A DNA stretch of 64,000 nucleotides, from NCBI RefSeq assembly GCF_008180195.1, contig NZ_VTAV01000003.1:310001-374000 (forward strand), in the 5' to 3' direction. Position 1 is the first letter of the stretch, and every line of letters begins with the position of its first letter. Made by a program: the position numbers and the translations under genes. Under the pieces are notes generated by a model. That model was given only the letters and a program-made list of their open reading frames with translations, did not search any database and was not told the DNA's origin. This document shows, piece by piece, positions 1-7,665 of the stretch. This DNA is from Sphingobacterium phlebotomi. Lineage in GTDB: Bacteria; Bacteroidota; Bacteroidia; Sphingobacteriales; Sphingobacteriaceae.

Positions 1-817
1 CACGTGTAGAAAACCTGGACGCCAGATCATCCTCAATCTTTTGGTATTGGAAATCTAGTTGCTTACCTACTGGATTTTTCTTCGGTTTGTTCTGTTGCTG
101 TATATTGCGGACTAAAATCTCAGCCATCCGTACAGAAAGCCCCTTGTCAATAATTTCTTGATAGACATACAGTTGTTTTTCCACTTCGCCTACGTTAATT
201 AGCGCACGTGCATGTCCCATAGAGATCTGTCCATCGCGGATGCCAGCTTGAATAACAGGAGGTAATTTTAACAAACGAAGATAGTTGGTTACGGTAGAAC
301 GATTTTTGCTTACCCGTTCGCCGAGCTCTTCTTGTTTAAGATTACATTCCTCAATCATACGCTGGAAACTCAATGCGACTTCAATAGCATTGAGGTTCTC
401 ACGCTGGATATTCTCGATAAGTGCCATTTCCAACATCTGTTGGTCGTTGGCCGTACGGACGTACGCTGGTATATCATCAATACCAGCTAATTTTGCTGCT
501 CGTAGACGACGCTCTCCACTAATTAATTGGTACTCATTCTTTCCTACCTGACGGACTGTTATCGGTTGGATTAACCCTTGTGTTTTAATAGATTCGGAAA
601 GTTCCTGCAAGGCTTGTTCATCGAAATCCGTACGGGGCTGGAAAGGGTTAACGGCTACCTGACTAATTTTGATAAAATTAATACTGCCAGCGGCCGTATT
701 GGTGTTTTCTTTCGCTACAGAGTCTCCTTTAGCCACATTCTTTGTTATTTGCACATCGTCACCTTGTAATAGTGCACCCAAGCCCTTTCCTAATCCTGTT
801 TTTCTTTGTAATGCCAT
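1..817 (-). CDS. parB: Chromosome-partitioning protein ParB (partial, C-terminus outside window)
   Basis: ParB binds parS sites, spreads as a CTP-gated clamp and stimulates the ParA ATPase for chromosome segregation. The first 272 codons are present; the C-terminal dimerisation part lies beyond the left edge. Seen in order: the ParA-contact motif GLGKGLGALL (residues 8-17), a variable linker, the ParB/Srx-like domain with VNPFQPR (56-62) and the CTP-binding GERRLRAAK (101-109), ENIQRENLN, then a helix-turn-helix region SKNRSTVTNYLRLL and GHARAL. The ATG follows the parA stop after a single base, so the two are probably translationally coupled. Identification is secure; only the truncation limits it. 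Confidence 0.96.
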   Translation of the reverse strand, partial: MALQRKTGLGKGLGALLQGDDVQITKNVAKGDSVAKENTNTAAGSINFIKISQVAVNPFQPRTDFDEQALQELSESIKTQGLIQPITVRQVGKNEYQLISGERRLRAAKLAGIDDIPAYVRTANDQQMLEMALIENIQRENLNAIEVALSFQRMIEECNLKQEELGERVSKNRSTVTNYLRLLKLPPVIQAGIRDGQISMGHARALINVGEVEKQLYVYQEIIDKGLSVRMAEILVRNIQQQNKPKKNPVGKQLDFQYQKIEDDLASRFSTR

Positions 818-818
818 A

Positions 819-1616
819 CTATACTGTTGCTGTTTGCGAATTCTCTGTAACTAAACCATTTTTCTGTAATATTTCACGTGCGAGATTTAAGTAGTTGATG
901 GCACCTTTACACGATGCATCGTGCATAATGACGGAAATGCCAAAGCTAGGCGCCTCGCTTAATCTGGTATTCCGTTGAATGATGGTGTCAAAAACTAGAT
1001 CGCTGAAATGCGTACGAACCTCTTCTACCACTTGGTTCGACAGGCGTAGACGCACATCATACATGGTCAATAGGATACCTTCGATTTCTAAACTTGTATT
1101 CAGCCGTGTTTGAACAATTTTAATGGTGTTCAACAACTTTCCTAAACCTTCCAAAGCAAAATATTCACATTGTACCGGGATAACAACCGAGTCGGATGCG
1201 GTTAATGCATTTATAGTAATTAATCCCAACGAGGGTGAACAGTCTATGATAACGAAGTCGTAGTCGTCTTTTACTTCATCCAACATTTTCTTCATTTTGA
1301 ACTCTCGTTCATGCATATTGATCATTTCAATCTCTGCACCCACGAGGTCAATATGTGCCGGTAGCAAATCGAGATTAGGTGTGTCTGTTTGTTGGATAGC
1401 CTCGCGCGGCGGCAGGTCGTTCACCAAACATTCATATACGCTCGCCTTGATCACTCGAGGATCAAAACCAATCCCCGAAGTGGAATTTGCTTGAGGGTCG
1501 GCATCTACCAATAATGTCTTATGCTCCAAAACAGCCAAACTCGCCGCCAAATTGATGGAAGTTGTTGTCTTTCCTACGCCGCCTTTCTGATTGGCTATTG
1601 CTATTATTTTTCCCAT
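819..1616 (-). CDS. parA: Chromosome-partitioning ATPase ParA/Soj
   Basis: Deviant-Walker ATPase that forms DNA-bound gradients which pull ParB-parS complexes apart during segregation. The 265-residue length is normal for chromosomal Soj-type ParA without an N-terminal HTH. The deviant Walker A motif KGGVGKTT is at residues 11-18 directly after the first beta strand, DADPQANST follows near residue 38, and VIIDCSPSLG near residue 122 is the Walker B region. It is the first gene of a parA-parB operon and has a perfect -7 type box (TAACTTTG) about 50 bp upstream on the same strand. Confidence 0.97.
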   Translation of the reverse strand: MGKIIAIANQKGGVGKTTTSINLAASLAVLEHKTLLVDADPQANSTSGIGFDPRVIKASVYECLVNDLPPREAIQQTDTPNLDLLPAHIDLVGAEIEMINMHEREFKMKKMLDEVKDDYDFVIIDCSPSLGLITINALTASDSVVIPVQCEYFALEGLGKLLNTIKIVQTRLNTSLEIEGILLTMYDVRLRLSNQVVEEVRTHFSDLVFDTIIQRNTRLSEAPSFGISVIMHDASCKGAINYLNLAREILQKNGLVTENSQTATV

Positions 1617-1664
1617 GAGATGAACCCCTTTTTTTATCTAAATGCCGACCGAATAAAACTTTCC

Positions 1665-1672
1665 CAAAGTTA
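1665..1672 (-). promoter_or_regulatory. Candidate -7 box for parAB
   Basis: On the minus strand the bases read TAACTTTG, a perfect match to the Bacteroidota -7 consensus TAnnTTTG, about 49 bp before the parA ATG. No good -33 TTG/TTTG is seen at the usual distance, so this is a half-supported promoter. Confidence 0.45.
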
Positions 1673-1727
1673 ACGCCAAATTTACATTCCTAAGATAAAG
1701 AAAATGCTTAAATGATGTTAAAAATCG

Positions 1728-1735
1728 TATTTTTG
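1728..1735 (+). promoter_or_regulatory. Candidate -7 box for the FMN reductase gene
   Basis: TATTTTTG matches TAnnTTTG perfectly on the plus strand and would give a leader of roughly 95 nt before the gene at 1838. No clear -33 box is present. It lies in the divergent region shared with parA. Confidence 0.35.
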
Positions 1736-1837
1736 GCAAAAGCTCTTACCCAACGGCTAAGGTTGCTAAGATACAAAAAAATAGCATTACCCTTTTATAT
1801 AGAATGAGGGCTTTTTGTAACTGCACTATTTTATAAT

Positions 1838-2359
1838 ATGAACTTGATTATATCGGGGACAAACCGCGAACGGAGTAACTCATTAAAAATTGCCAAATAT
1901 TATCAGCAGGAGTTGCAGCGGAGGGGAGAATCGTGGGAATTGCTCTCGCTGTCTGACTTACCGGAGGATATTACCGTTACGGATTTATATGGAAAGCGTA
2001 GCGAAGCTTTCAAACCTATACAAGCGAAAGTTTCCGCGGCAAAGAAATTTGTTTTTATCATTCCGGAATATAATGGCAGTTTTCCGGGGATATTAAAGGT
2101 ATTTATAGATGCTTGTTCTTTTCCCGCCTCGTTTTTCCATAAGAAGGCGGCTTTGGTAGGTGTATCGACTGGCAAATATGGCAATATACGGGGTGTTGAT
2201 CATTTCACCGGTGTATGTAACTACATGCGCATGCATGTCTTACCCTTGAAAATTCATTTGTCAAAAGTCCACGATGAGTTGGATAATGATGATCAGCTTA
2301 TTGATGAGTTGACAACGAAGTTTGTGCAGGAGCAGATTGACGAGATTGCGCGTTTTTAG
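1838..2359 (+). CDS. NADPH-dependent FMN reductase family protein
   Basis: Flavodoxin-fold oxidoreductase of the FMN_red family (chromate/azo/quinone reductase relatives), 173 residues, expected to be cytosolic and to reduce FMN or quinone-like substrates with NAD(P)H. The N-terminal strand-loop SGTNRERSNSLKIA (residues 6-19) is the phosphate-binding loop of the family, and FIIPEYNGSFPG (about 73-84) is the conserved P-x-Y-N-G-S segment contacting the isoalloxazine ring. Its last 4 bp overlap the 3' end of the convergent phosphoesterase gene. The physiological substrate cannot be read from the sequence. Confidence 0.85.
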   Translation: MNLIISGTNRERSNSLKIAKYYQQELQRRGESWELLSLSDLPEDITVTDLYGKRSEAFKPIQAKVSAAKKFVFIIPEYNGSFPGILKVFIDACSFPASFFHKKAALVGVSTGKYGNIRGVDHFTGVCNYMRMHVLPLKIHLSKVHDELDNDDQLIDELTTKFVQEQIDEIARF

Positions 2360-3186
2360 ATAGGTCCATTGACAATGCTGTTCAATAACTCTTCCACATT
2401 GCTTTGCAAATCTGTGTCTTCCCTAGGGCGTTGCTCTAACTGGGTTTTATGCTTTTCGTAGTTGAACAATGTCCAGCAACCTTGATGGTATTCCAAGGCG
2501 GAGAGGTTTTCAATCCAATCACCAGAATTCATATAGGTACAAGTCCCTTTTTTCGTTTCTATTTGTCGAATTTGAGGTTGGTGAATATGGCCACAAATAA
2601 CATAATCATAGCCATTTTCGATAGCAAGATGCGATGCGGTTTCTTCAAAATCAGAAATGAATTTTACAGCTTTTTTTACGGAATTTTTAATACGCTTTGA
2701 TAGGGAATACTTTTCATAACCCAATTTGACCAAGCCCCAATTGATGATGTTATTCAATTGAATCAAGCGGTCGTATCCCCAGCCACCAAGTTTAGCAAGC
2801 CATTTTGTGTGTTGGATGGAAGCATCGAAAACGTCTCCATGAAAAAACCAAACTTTCTTGTTGTCGATGTCCAGTAATTTTCGGTTGGTCAGTTCGATGC
2901 GTCCAAACTGCATCTTTCCGAATTTGCGTAACATTTCGTCGTGATTACCGGTGATGTAGACCACGTCACAATCGGTATAGGCTAAATCTAAAATGTACTT
3001 TAAAACCTGTAAATGCGATTCGGGGAAATAACTTTTTCGGAACTGCCAGATGTCGATAATATCGCCATTGAGAATGAGCTTTTTCGGCGCTATGGAGGAT
3101 AGGTATCTTAGTAGCTCCTTTGCGTGGCAACCATATGTTCCAAGATGAACATCGGAAATAACGACCAATTCAACATTTCGTTTCAT
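2356..3186 (-). CDS. UDP-2,3-diacylglucosamine pyrophosphatase-like metallophosphoesterase
   Basis: Calcineurin-like metallophosphoesterase of 276 residues, closest in motif pattern to LpxH-type enzymes that cleave UDP-2,3-diacylglucosamine in lipid A synthesis. The binuclear metal ligands are visible in order: SDVHLG (11-16), NGDIIDIW (about 40-47), TGNHDEM (about 79-85), a histidine in FFHGDVFD (about 114-121) and CGHIHQP (about 198-204). The central positively charged, hydrophobic segment could be the lipid-binding cap. It is longer than E. coli LpxH (240 residues). It follows the phosphopantetheinyl transferase gene on the same strand. Membership in the superfamily is certain, the lipid A role probable. 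Confidence 0.82.
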   Translation of the reverse strand: MKRNVELVVISDVHLGTYGCHAKELLRYLSSIAPKKLILNGDIIDIWQFRKSYFPESHLQVLKYILDLAYTDCDVVYITGNHDEMLRKFGKMQFGRIELTNRKLLDIDNKKVWFFHGDVFDASIQHTKWLAKLGGWGYDRLIQLNNIINWGLVKLGYEKYSLSKRIKNSVKKAVKFISDFEETASHLAIENGYDYVICGHIHQPQIRQIETKKGTCTYMNSGDWIENLSALEYHQGCWTLFNYEKHKTQLEQRPREDTDLQSNVEELLNSIVNGPI

Positions 3187-3212
3187 ATTCGTTTTTCCAA
3201 AGTAAACTTATT

Positions 3213-3246
3213 TTTGTTAACCTAAGATGTGCAGGGGGTTAACAAA
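3213..3246. repeat. 10-bp-arm inverted repeat upstream of the phosphoesterase gene
   Basis: TTTGTTAACC (3213-3222) and GGTTAACAAA (3237-3246) are perfect reverse complements with a 14-nt spacer. The repeat lies between the phosphopantetheinyl transferase stop and the phosphoesterase start. No T-run follows on either strand, so an operator or an mRNA hairpin is more likely than a terminator. Confidence 0.5.
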
Positions 3247-3260
3247 TTATCAAATATTGT

Positions 3261-3908
3261 TTACGGTTTATGCTCGTCCACTACATAGCCGAGCATGTAG
3301 TCTTGAAATTTTTCGTAATAGACTTGGAAAGATCTAACTAATCTTCCTTTACGAAGCATAACCGTCATCACGCCCTGTGGTTTATATTGGAAAGGTAGGA
3401 TGGTTATGTTTTCCAGAAAAGAGATGCCTTTATTGCCTTGAAGTTTATAAACGGCTTCTTTGGCGCACCAACAAGCATACAATTGTTCGATATTATCGTT
3501 CTGTATAAAAGCCAGTTCATTAGGCTTCATAAACTTTTCTTTGATACGCAGTACCTTATCTTTAACGATTTCGAGGTCGATGCCACAAGGGCCTTTTTGG
3601 CTCATAATGAGTCCGGCGTAATCGTAGGAATGCGTAAACGATATTTCATACGGATAATTCGATAAATAAGGCTTCCCATTTTCATCGGATGGACAGGAAA
3701 TAAACTCATCCGTTTTGAGGAGATAGCGGAGTAGGACACGCGAAGCCAACCAGTGTAGGGTACGTTTTCCCTTGCTGAAACGTTCTAAGACGGATTTCTC
3801 CCGTTCATCAAGCTGCAAGCGGTCTAATAGTTCTTCAACCGTTTCTTCTATTTTCCATATAGCGAACTTTGTGTCGCTATCTAACTCTCGAAGGTATACC
3901 AATGCCAT
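3261..3908 (-). CDS. 4'-phosphopantetheinyl transferase superfamily protein (Sfp-like)
   Basis: Transfers the phosphopantetheine arm of coenzyme A to a serine of acyl or peptidyl carrier proteins. Sfp-type signatures are present: GIDLEIV near residue 114 supplies a metal-binding acidic residue, and WCAKEAVYKLQG near residue 148 is the WxxKEAxxK motif. The open frame extends two codons further to a TTG at 3914, but ATG at 3908 gives the usual family N-terminus, so I use it (215 residues). No NRPS or PKS gene is in the window; the partner could be the fatty-acid ACP or a secondary-metabolite carrier elsewhere. Confidence 0.86.
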   Translation of the reverse strand: MALVYLRELDSDTKFAIWKIEETVEELLDRLQLDEREKSVLERFSKGKRTLHWLASRVLLRYLLKTDEFISCPSDENGKPYLSNYPYEISFTHSYDYAGLIMSQKGPCGIDLEIVKDKVLRIKEKFMKPNELAFIQNDNIEQLYACWCAKEAVYKLQGNKGISFLENITILPFQYKPQGVMTVMLRKGRLVRSFQVYYEKFQDYMLGYVVDEHKP

Positions 3909-4051
3909 ATTCAAATGTAAATAAAATTGCTTTTACTTTGTGTAAGCATGCATATAGATATATTTATATCTAAAGTTATCTAAAAAAGTTGATTTTTAGC
4001 CTGTTCGCTGTTAAATAGTGTTAAAGGGTGGCCTTTAATGCCAAGCATACC

Positions 4052-4059
4052 TATTTTTG
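4052..4059 (+). promoter_or_regulatory. Candidate -7 box for the sensor kinase operon
   Basis: TATTTTTG matches TAnnTTTG and ends 11 bp before the ATG at 4071. If used, transcription would start about 5 nt before that ATG and the upstream ATG at 4038 could not be translated, which supports the shorter start for the kinase. Confidence 0.45.
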
Positions 4060-4070
4060 TAGATAGAAGG

Positions 4071-5930
4071 ATGAAGAAGCGTAGTATCACATTGATTATA
4101 GGATTAATGTCTGTTGCTCTTATGGGGGTAATGGCGATGCAATACTATTTTATCAGAGAGTCTTTTAAACAAAAGTCTCAACTTTTTGATGAGGCGGTTA
4201 CGGCTGCCCTTGCTTCGGTTGCAGGTAAGATTGAAAAGCAGGAGATTTTTGAGTTTGCTCGTGAGCAGGATCGCATTAATCAAGAGAAATTCAAAGCTGA
4301 CCAAGCTATGCGGGAGCGTAATGAGCAGCTTTTGGCAAGTCAATTGACCATTCAGGAGAAGATAAAAGAGCTACAGCGGCAGCAATTTGATTATCAACAG
4401 CGTTATCGAGAAGAAGAAGAGAATTTAAAAGCACTTGTTCCCAATGCGATTTATGTGGACAACGCGTTCTACGAAACATACATAAGAAGGAAACGTTACC
4501 AGGCCTATATAGACTTTAATGTTGTCAATAATTACCTTGGTGAAGGATATATTGATACGGATATAAAATTAACGGCAAAGCGTGGAGTGCCTTTGGTTCC
4601 TGCAAAAGATGATAGTACGCGGTTTATCATTCCCTATTTTAGGAATAATAGGGTAGAAGCCATGCAGACGGCTACCTTGATCCCTCGGGTACATCGGAAG
4701 ATAGCGGACGAGTTGCAAGAGTTGGAGAGCCAATTGGTTGTACTGAATGCAAAGAAATTGCAGCAAGCAACGACACTTTTTGATACATTGGCGATTATAG
4801 GAGGTAAAAGTGAGCATATTTTAAAAGATATCGAATCAAGTATACTGCTTGCAAAAAAGCCATTTCGTGAGCGACTGAACATCAAGTACTTAAAAAAAGA
4901 GTTGGATGCAGAGTTGAACAAACGTGATATTTACGTGCCTTTTAATATTGAAGTAAGGGATGATCAGAGCTATATTATCTACGAAACCTTGCAAAGCAGT
5001 AATCCTAAAACAAAAAGACAGTTCGCGAAGTATAGTACAAAGTTGTTTGAAAATGATTTGAACAGTTCGCCTGGTCTTCTGTCCATCTATTTTCCCAACA
5101 AATCGTCAGTGATCCGGGATACGATGAGTTATATGCTCTTGCCAATGATCGCATTGTTGGCGTTGCTTATAGGCGCCTTTGCTTATACATTAAGTATCAT
5201 CTTTCGGCAAAAGAAAATTTCGGAGATGAAAACGGATTTCATGAATAATATGACCCATGAGTTTAAAACACCTGTGGCAACCATTATGATAGCGAGTGAA
5301 TCTCTCCGTGATCCCGAGATTGCCGCTGATGGAAAGCGTGTAAATAGATTGGCCAATATTATCTATGATGAGAATATTCGGCTTGGTAATCATATCGAAC
5401 GGGTATTGAATATTGCTCGTTTAGAAAAGGAAAATTTAAAAATAGAGAAGGTGGATGTCCATATAAACGCGGTTGTTTCCGGTGTTTTGGACAGTATGAA
5501 CCTACAGCTCCAGCGAGCGAATGGGATACTCCATGTGGATATAGCTGCTTCGAATGATTTAGTCATCGGGGACGAACTTCATTTGTCCAATGTGTTTTTT
5601 AACTTAGTGGATAACGCTATCAAATATAGTAAAGATGCTCCCGAGATTACGGTAAAAACATATAACGCGAAGCATAATATTATCGTTACTATCGCAGATA
5701 ATGGGATGGGGATGACGAAAGACCAAAAGGAAAAGATTTTTGATCAATTCTACCGGATTCCGACAGGGAATGTGCATAATGTCAAGGGATTTGGGTTAGG
5801 ATTAAGTTATGTTAATGATATTGTAAAACGGCTTAATGGTAAAATTCAGGTGAAGAGTGAAAAAGACAAAGGCACAATCTTTGAGTTAACTTTTCCTTTG
5901 AAAGGTGCAACACCTGATCGAGAAGTATAA
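4071..5930 (+). CDS. Membrane sensor histidine kinase (RprX-like)
   Basis: Two-component sensor kinase, 619 residues from the preferred ATG at 4071; an in-frame ATG at 4038 would add 11 residues ahead of the membrane segment. Seen in order: TM1 (about 6-26), a long periplasmic domain starting with a Q/E/K-rich coiled coil (about 45-125), TM2 (about 348-372), the HisKA H-box MTHEFKTP with phospho-acceptor H396, then the HATPase domain with NLVDNAIKY, DNGMGM and GFGLGLSYV. No HAMP or PAS domain is obvious. The response regulator starts 13 bp after the stop. The layout matches the RprXY systems of Bacteroides; the signal is unknown. Confidence 0.92.
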   Translation: MKKRSITLIIGLMSVALMGVMAMQYYFIRESFKQKSQLFDEAVTAALASVAGKIEKQEIFEFAREQDRINQEKFKADQAMRERNEQLLASQLTIQEKIKELQRQQFDYQQRYREEEENLKALVPNAIYVDNAFYETYIRRKRYQAYIDFNVVNNYLGEGYIDTDIKLTAKRGVPLVPAKDDSTRFIIPYFRNNRVEAMQTATLIPRVHRKIADELQELESQLVVLNAKKLQQATTLFDTLAIIGGKSEHILKDIESSILLAKKPFRERLNIKYLKKELDAELNKRDIYVPFNIEVRDDQSYIIYETLQSSNPKTKRQFAKYSTKLFENDLNSSPGLLSIYFPNKSSVIRDTMSYMLLPMIALLALLIGAFAYTLSIIFRQKKISEMKTDFMNNMTHEFKTPVATIMIASESLRDPEIAADGKRVNRLANIIYDENIRLGNHIERVLNIARLEKENLKIEKVDVHINAVVSGVLDSMNLQLQRANGILHVDIAASNDLVIGDELHLSNVFFNLVDNAIKYSKDAPEITVKTYNAKHNIIVTIADNGMGMTKDQKEKIFDQFYRIPTGNVHNVKGFGLGLSYVNDIVKRLNGKIQVKSEKDKGTIFELTFPLKGATPDREV

Positions 5931-5943
5931 AAAGGACATTCGT

Positions 5944-6630
5944 ATGCAAAAAATATTACTAGCTGAAGATGACCCTAACTTAGGCGAACTTCTAAAAGAT
6001 TACTTAGAATTAAAAGGAAAATTTGATGTCACATTAGCCCAAGATGGTGATGAAGCACTGACCGCTTTTCGTAAAGAGAAATATGACTTGTGTATTTTTG
6101 ATGTGATGATGCCAAAAAAAGACGGATTTTCATTGGGTAAGGACATCCGTAAAATGGATAAAACCGTGCCCATTATCTATGCTACGGCAAAAGGCATGAT
6201 GGAAGACAAAACGCAGGCATTCGAACTGGGAGGAGATGATTACATCACGAAACCATTCCGCGTGGAAGAATTATTACTTCGTATTAATGCACTTTTAAAG
6301 CGCGTATCCAAGGATAAGGAAGAGGAGTTGGCAGATAAATTTGAAATTGGGGAATATTTCTTCGACTATACTAGTCAGATTATTTCTTTTAAGGGTCAAC
6401 AGCAAAAATTGTCGACCAAAGAAGCCGAATTATTGCGGTTATTATGCTTGAACAAAAACGATGTGCTTACGCGAGAGGAAGCATTGGTGAAAATATGGCA
6501 TGACGATAATTATTTTACGGGCCGTAGTATGGATGTATTTTTGAGTAAATTGCGTAAATATCTCAAGGAAGACCCTAATGTGGAGATTGTTAATGTACAC
6601 GGGAAAGGGTATAAGTTATTGGTAAGTTAG
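5944..6630 (+). CDS. OmpR/PhoB-family response regulator (RprY-like)
   Basis: DNA-binding response regulator paired with the upstream kinase. The ATG at 5944 (MQKILLAEDD) is chosen over one at 5905, which would overlap the kinase gene and add a non-homologous tail. The receiver domain (1-120) has acidic pocket E8-D9-D10, phospho-acceptor D53 in IFDVMMPKKDG, and the conserved lysine in YITKPF (about 102). The C-terminal winged helix (about 130-228) has STKEAELLRLLCLN and the recognition-helix region RSMDVFLSKLRKYL. Length 228 is typical. A bidirectional terminator hairpin follows at once, so the pair forms a two-gene operon. Confidence 0.93.
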   Translation: MQKILLAEDDPNLGELLKDYLELKGKFDVTLAQDGDEALTAFRKEKYDLCIFDVMMPKKDGFSLGKDIRKMDKTVPIIYATAKGMMEDKTQAFELGGDDYITKPFRVEELLLRINALLKRVSKDKEEELADKFEIGEYFFDYTSQIISFKGQQQKLSTKEAELLRLLCLNKNDVLTREEALVKIWHDDNYFTGRSMDVFLSKLRKYLKEDPNVEIVNVHGKGYKLLVS

Positions 6631-6631
6631 T

Positions 6632-6665
6632 AGGGGCGCATAGCTATGCACCCCTTTAAATTTTT
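6632..6665. terminator. Bidirectional terminator between response regulator and pfkA
   Basis: AGGGG (6632-6636) pairs with CCCCT (6651-6655) and GCAT with ATGC inside, with one C/A mismatch and an AGCT loop. T-rich sequence follows on the plus strand, and the hairpin lies between two convergent stop codons. Confidence 0.7.
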
Positions 6666-7638
6666 ATAGTGATAGAATCTCTACGATTCTGGTTAGGTTT
6701 TCGTTTATCTTATCAATATGTTTAATCGCTTTGTTAAACGGAGTGAATTGTACCTGTCCGCAGATAAGCCCGGCCATTTCTCCTCTTCTTCCGTCTAGTA
6801 AGCCTTCTACGGAGGCTACTCCTAGTCTACTGGCTAAAACCCTATCCATACAGCTCGGTCTGCCACCACGTTGGATATGTCCTAATATAGAAAGGCGCAC
6901 ATCGTAATGTGGAAAGTTTTCCTTGATTTTATCTGCAACAACTTCACCTCCCTCTTTATCTCCTTCCGCTACAATGATAATACGTGAGGATTTGTTTTTA
7001 CGCGATTTATCTAGACGTTTCATGATCGCGTCGTAATCGACATTCAGCTCAGGGATTAATACTGCCTCCGCGCCCGTACTGATACCAGAACGTAATGCAA
7101 TCAAGCCAGAGTCACGTCCCATAACTTCGATAACAAACACACGGTCATGGGATTCAGCGGTATCTCTTATCTTATCAACAGCATCAACGACGGTGTTGAT
7201 AGCGGTGTCGTATCCAATAGTGAAATCCGTTCCAGCTAAGTCGTTGTCGATGGTTCCTGGCATCCCGATGATGGGAATATCAAACTCCTCGATAAATTTA
7301 GATGCTCCTGTAAACGTTCCGTCGCCACCGATAACAACTAAGGCATCAATTTCTAGTTTTTTAATGTTTTCATATGCTTGTTTGCGGCCCTCGTAAGTTC
7401 GGAATTCGTCGCTTCTGGCTGTTTTGAGAATGGTGCCGCCACGTTGAATGATATTAGCGACCGATTTAGCGTCCATAGGAACAATTTCACCTTTTACTAA
7501 ACCATCATAACCTCTGCGTACGCCAAACATATTTAAATTGTTATATATCCCGGTACGTACAACGGCACGGATACCTGCGTTCATTCCCGGAGAATCTCCT
7601 CCAGACGTCAAAACTGCAATATTCTTTATCGTCTTCAT
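6664..7638 (-). CDS. pfkA: ATP-dependent 6-phosphofructokinase
   Basis: Phosphorylates fructose 6-phosphate to fructose 1,6-bisphosphate, the committed step of glycolysis. The 324-residue length is typical of bacterial PfkA. Motifs in order: GGDSPGMNAGIRAVVR near the N-terminus (nucleotide loop), GGDGTFTGA (about 104-112), catalytic PGTIDNDLAGTDFTIGYDTA (about 127-146), EVMGRDSG (about 171-178) and GHIQRGGRPS (about 253-262). A glycine follows GGDGT rather than the lysine of many PPi-dependent enzymes, consistent with ATP use. It starts 27 bp after the dsbD stop on the same strand and may be read from that transcript. Confidence 0.97.
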   Translation of the reverse strand: MKTIKNIAVLTSGGDSPGMNAGIRAVVRTGIYNNLNMFGVRRGYDGLVKGEIVPMDAKSVANIIQRGGTILKTARSDEFRTYEGRKQAYENIKKLEIDALVVIGGDGTFTGASKFIEEFDIPIIGMPGTIDNDLAGTDFTIGYDTAINTVVDAVDKIRDTAESHDRVFVIEVMGRDSGLIALRSGISTGAEAVLIPELNVDYDAIMKRLDKSRKNKSSRIIIVAEGDKEGGEVVADKIKENFPHYDVRLSILGHIQRGGRPSCMDRVLASRLGVASVEGLLDGRRGEMAGLICGQVQFTPFNKAIKHIDKINENLTRIVEILSL

Positions 7639-7665
7639 CTAATTATTTATTTATTCTTTTTATTT

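Noticed and set aside
3909..3914. TTG start two codons upstream for the phosphopantetheinyl transferase
   Set aside because: The ATG at 3908 gives the family-like N-terminus; a TTG start has no added support.
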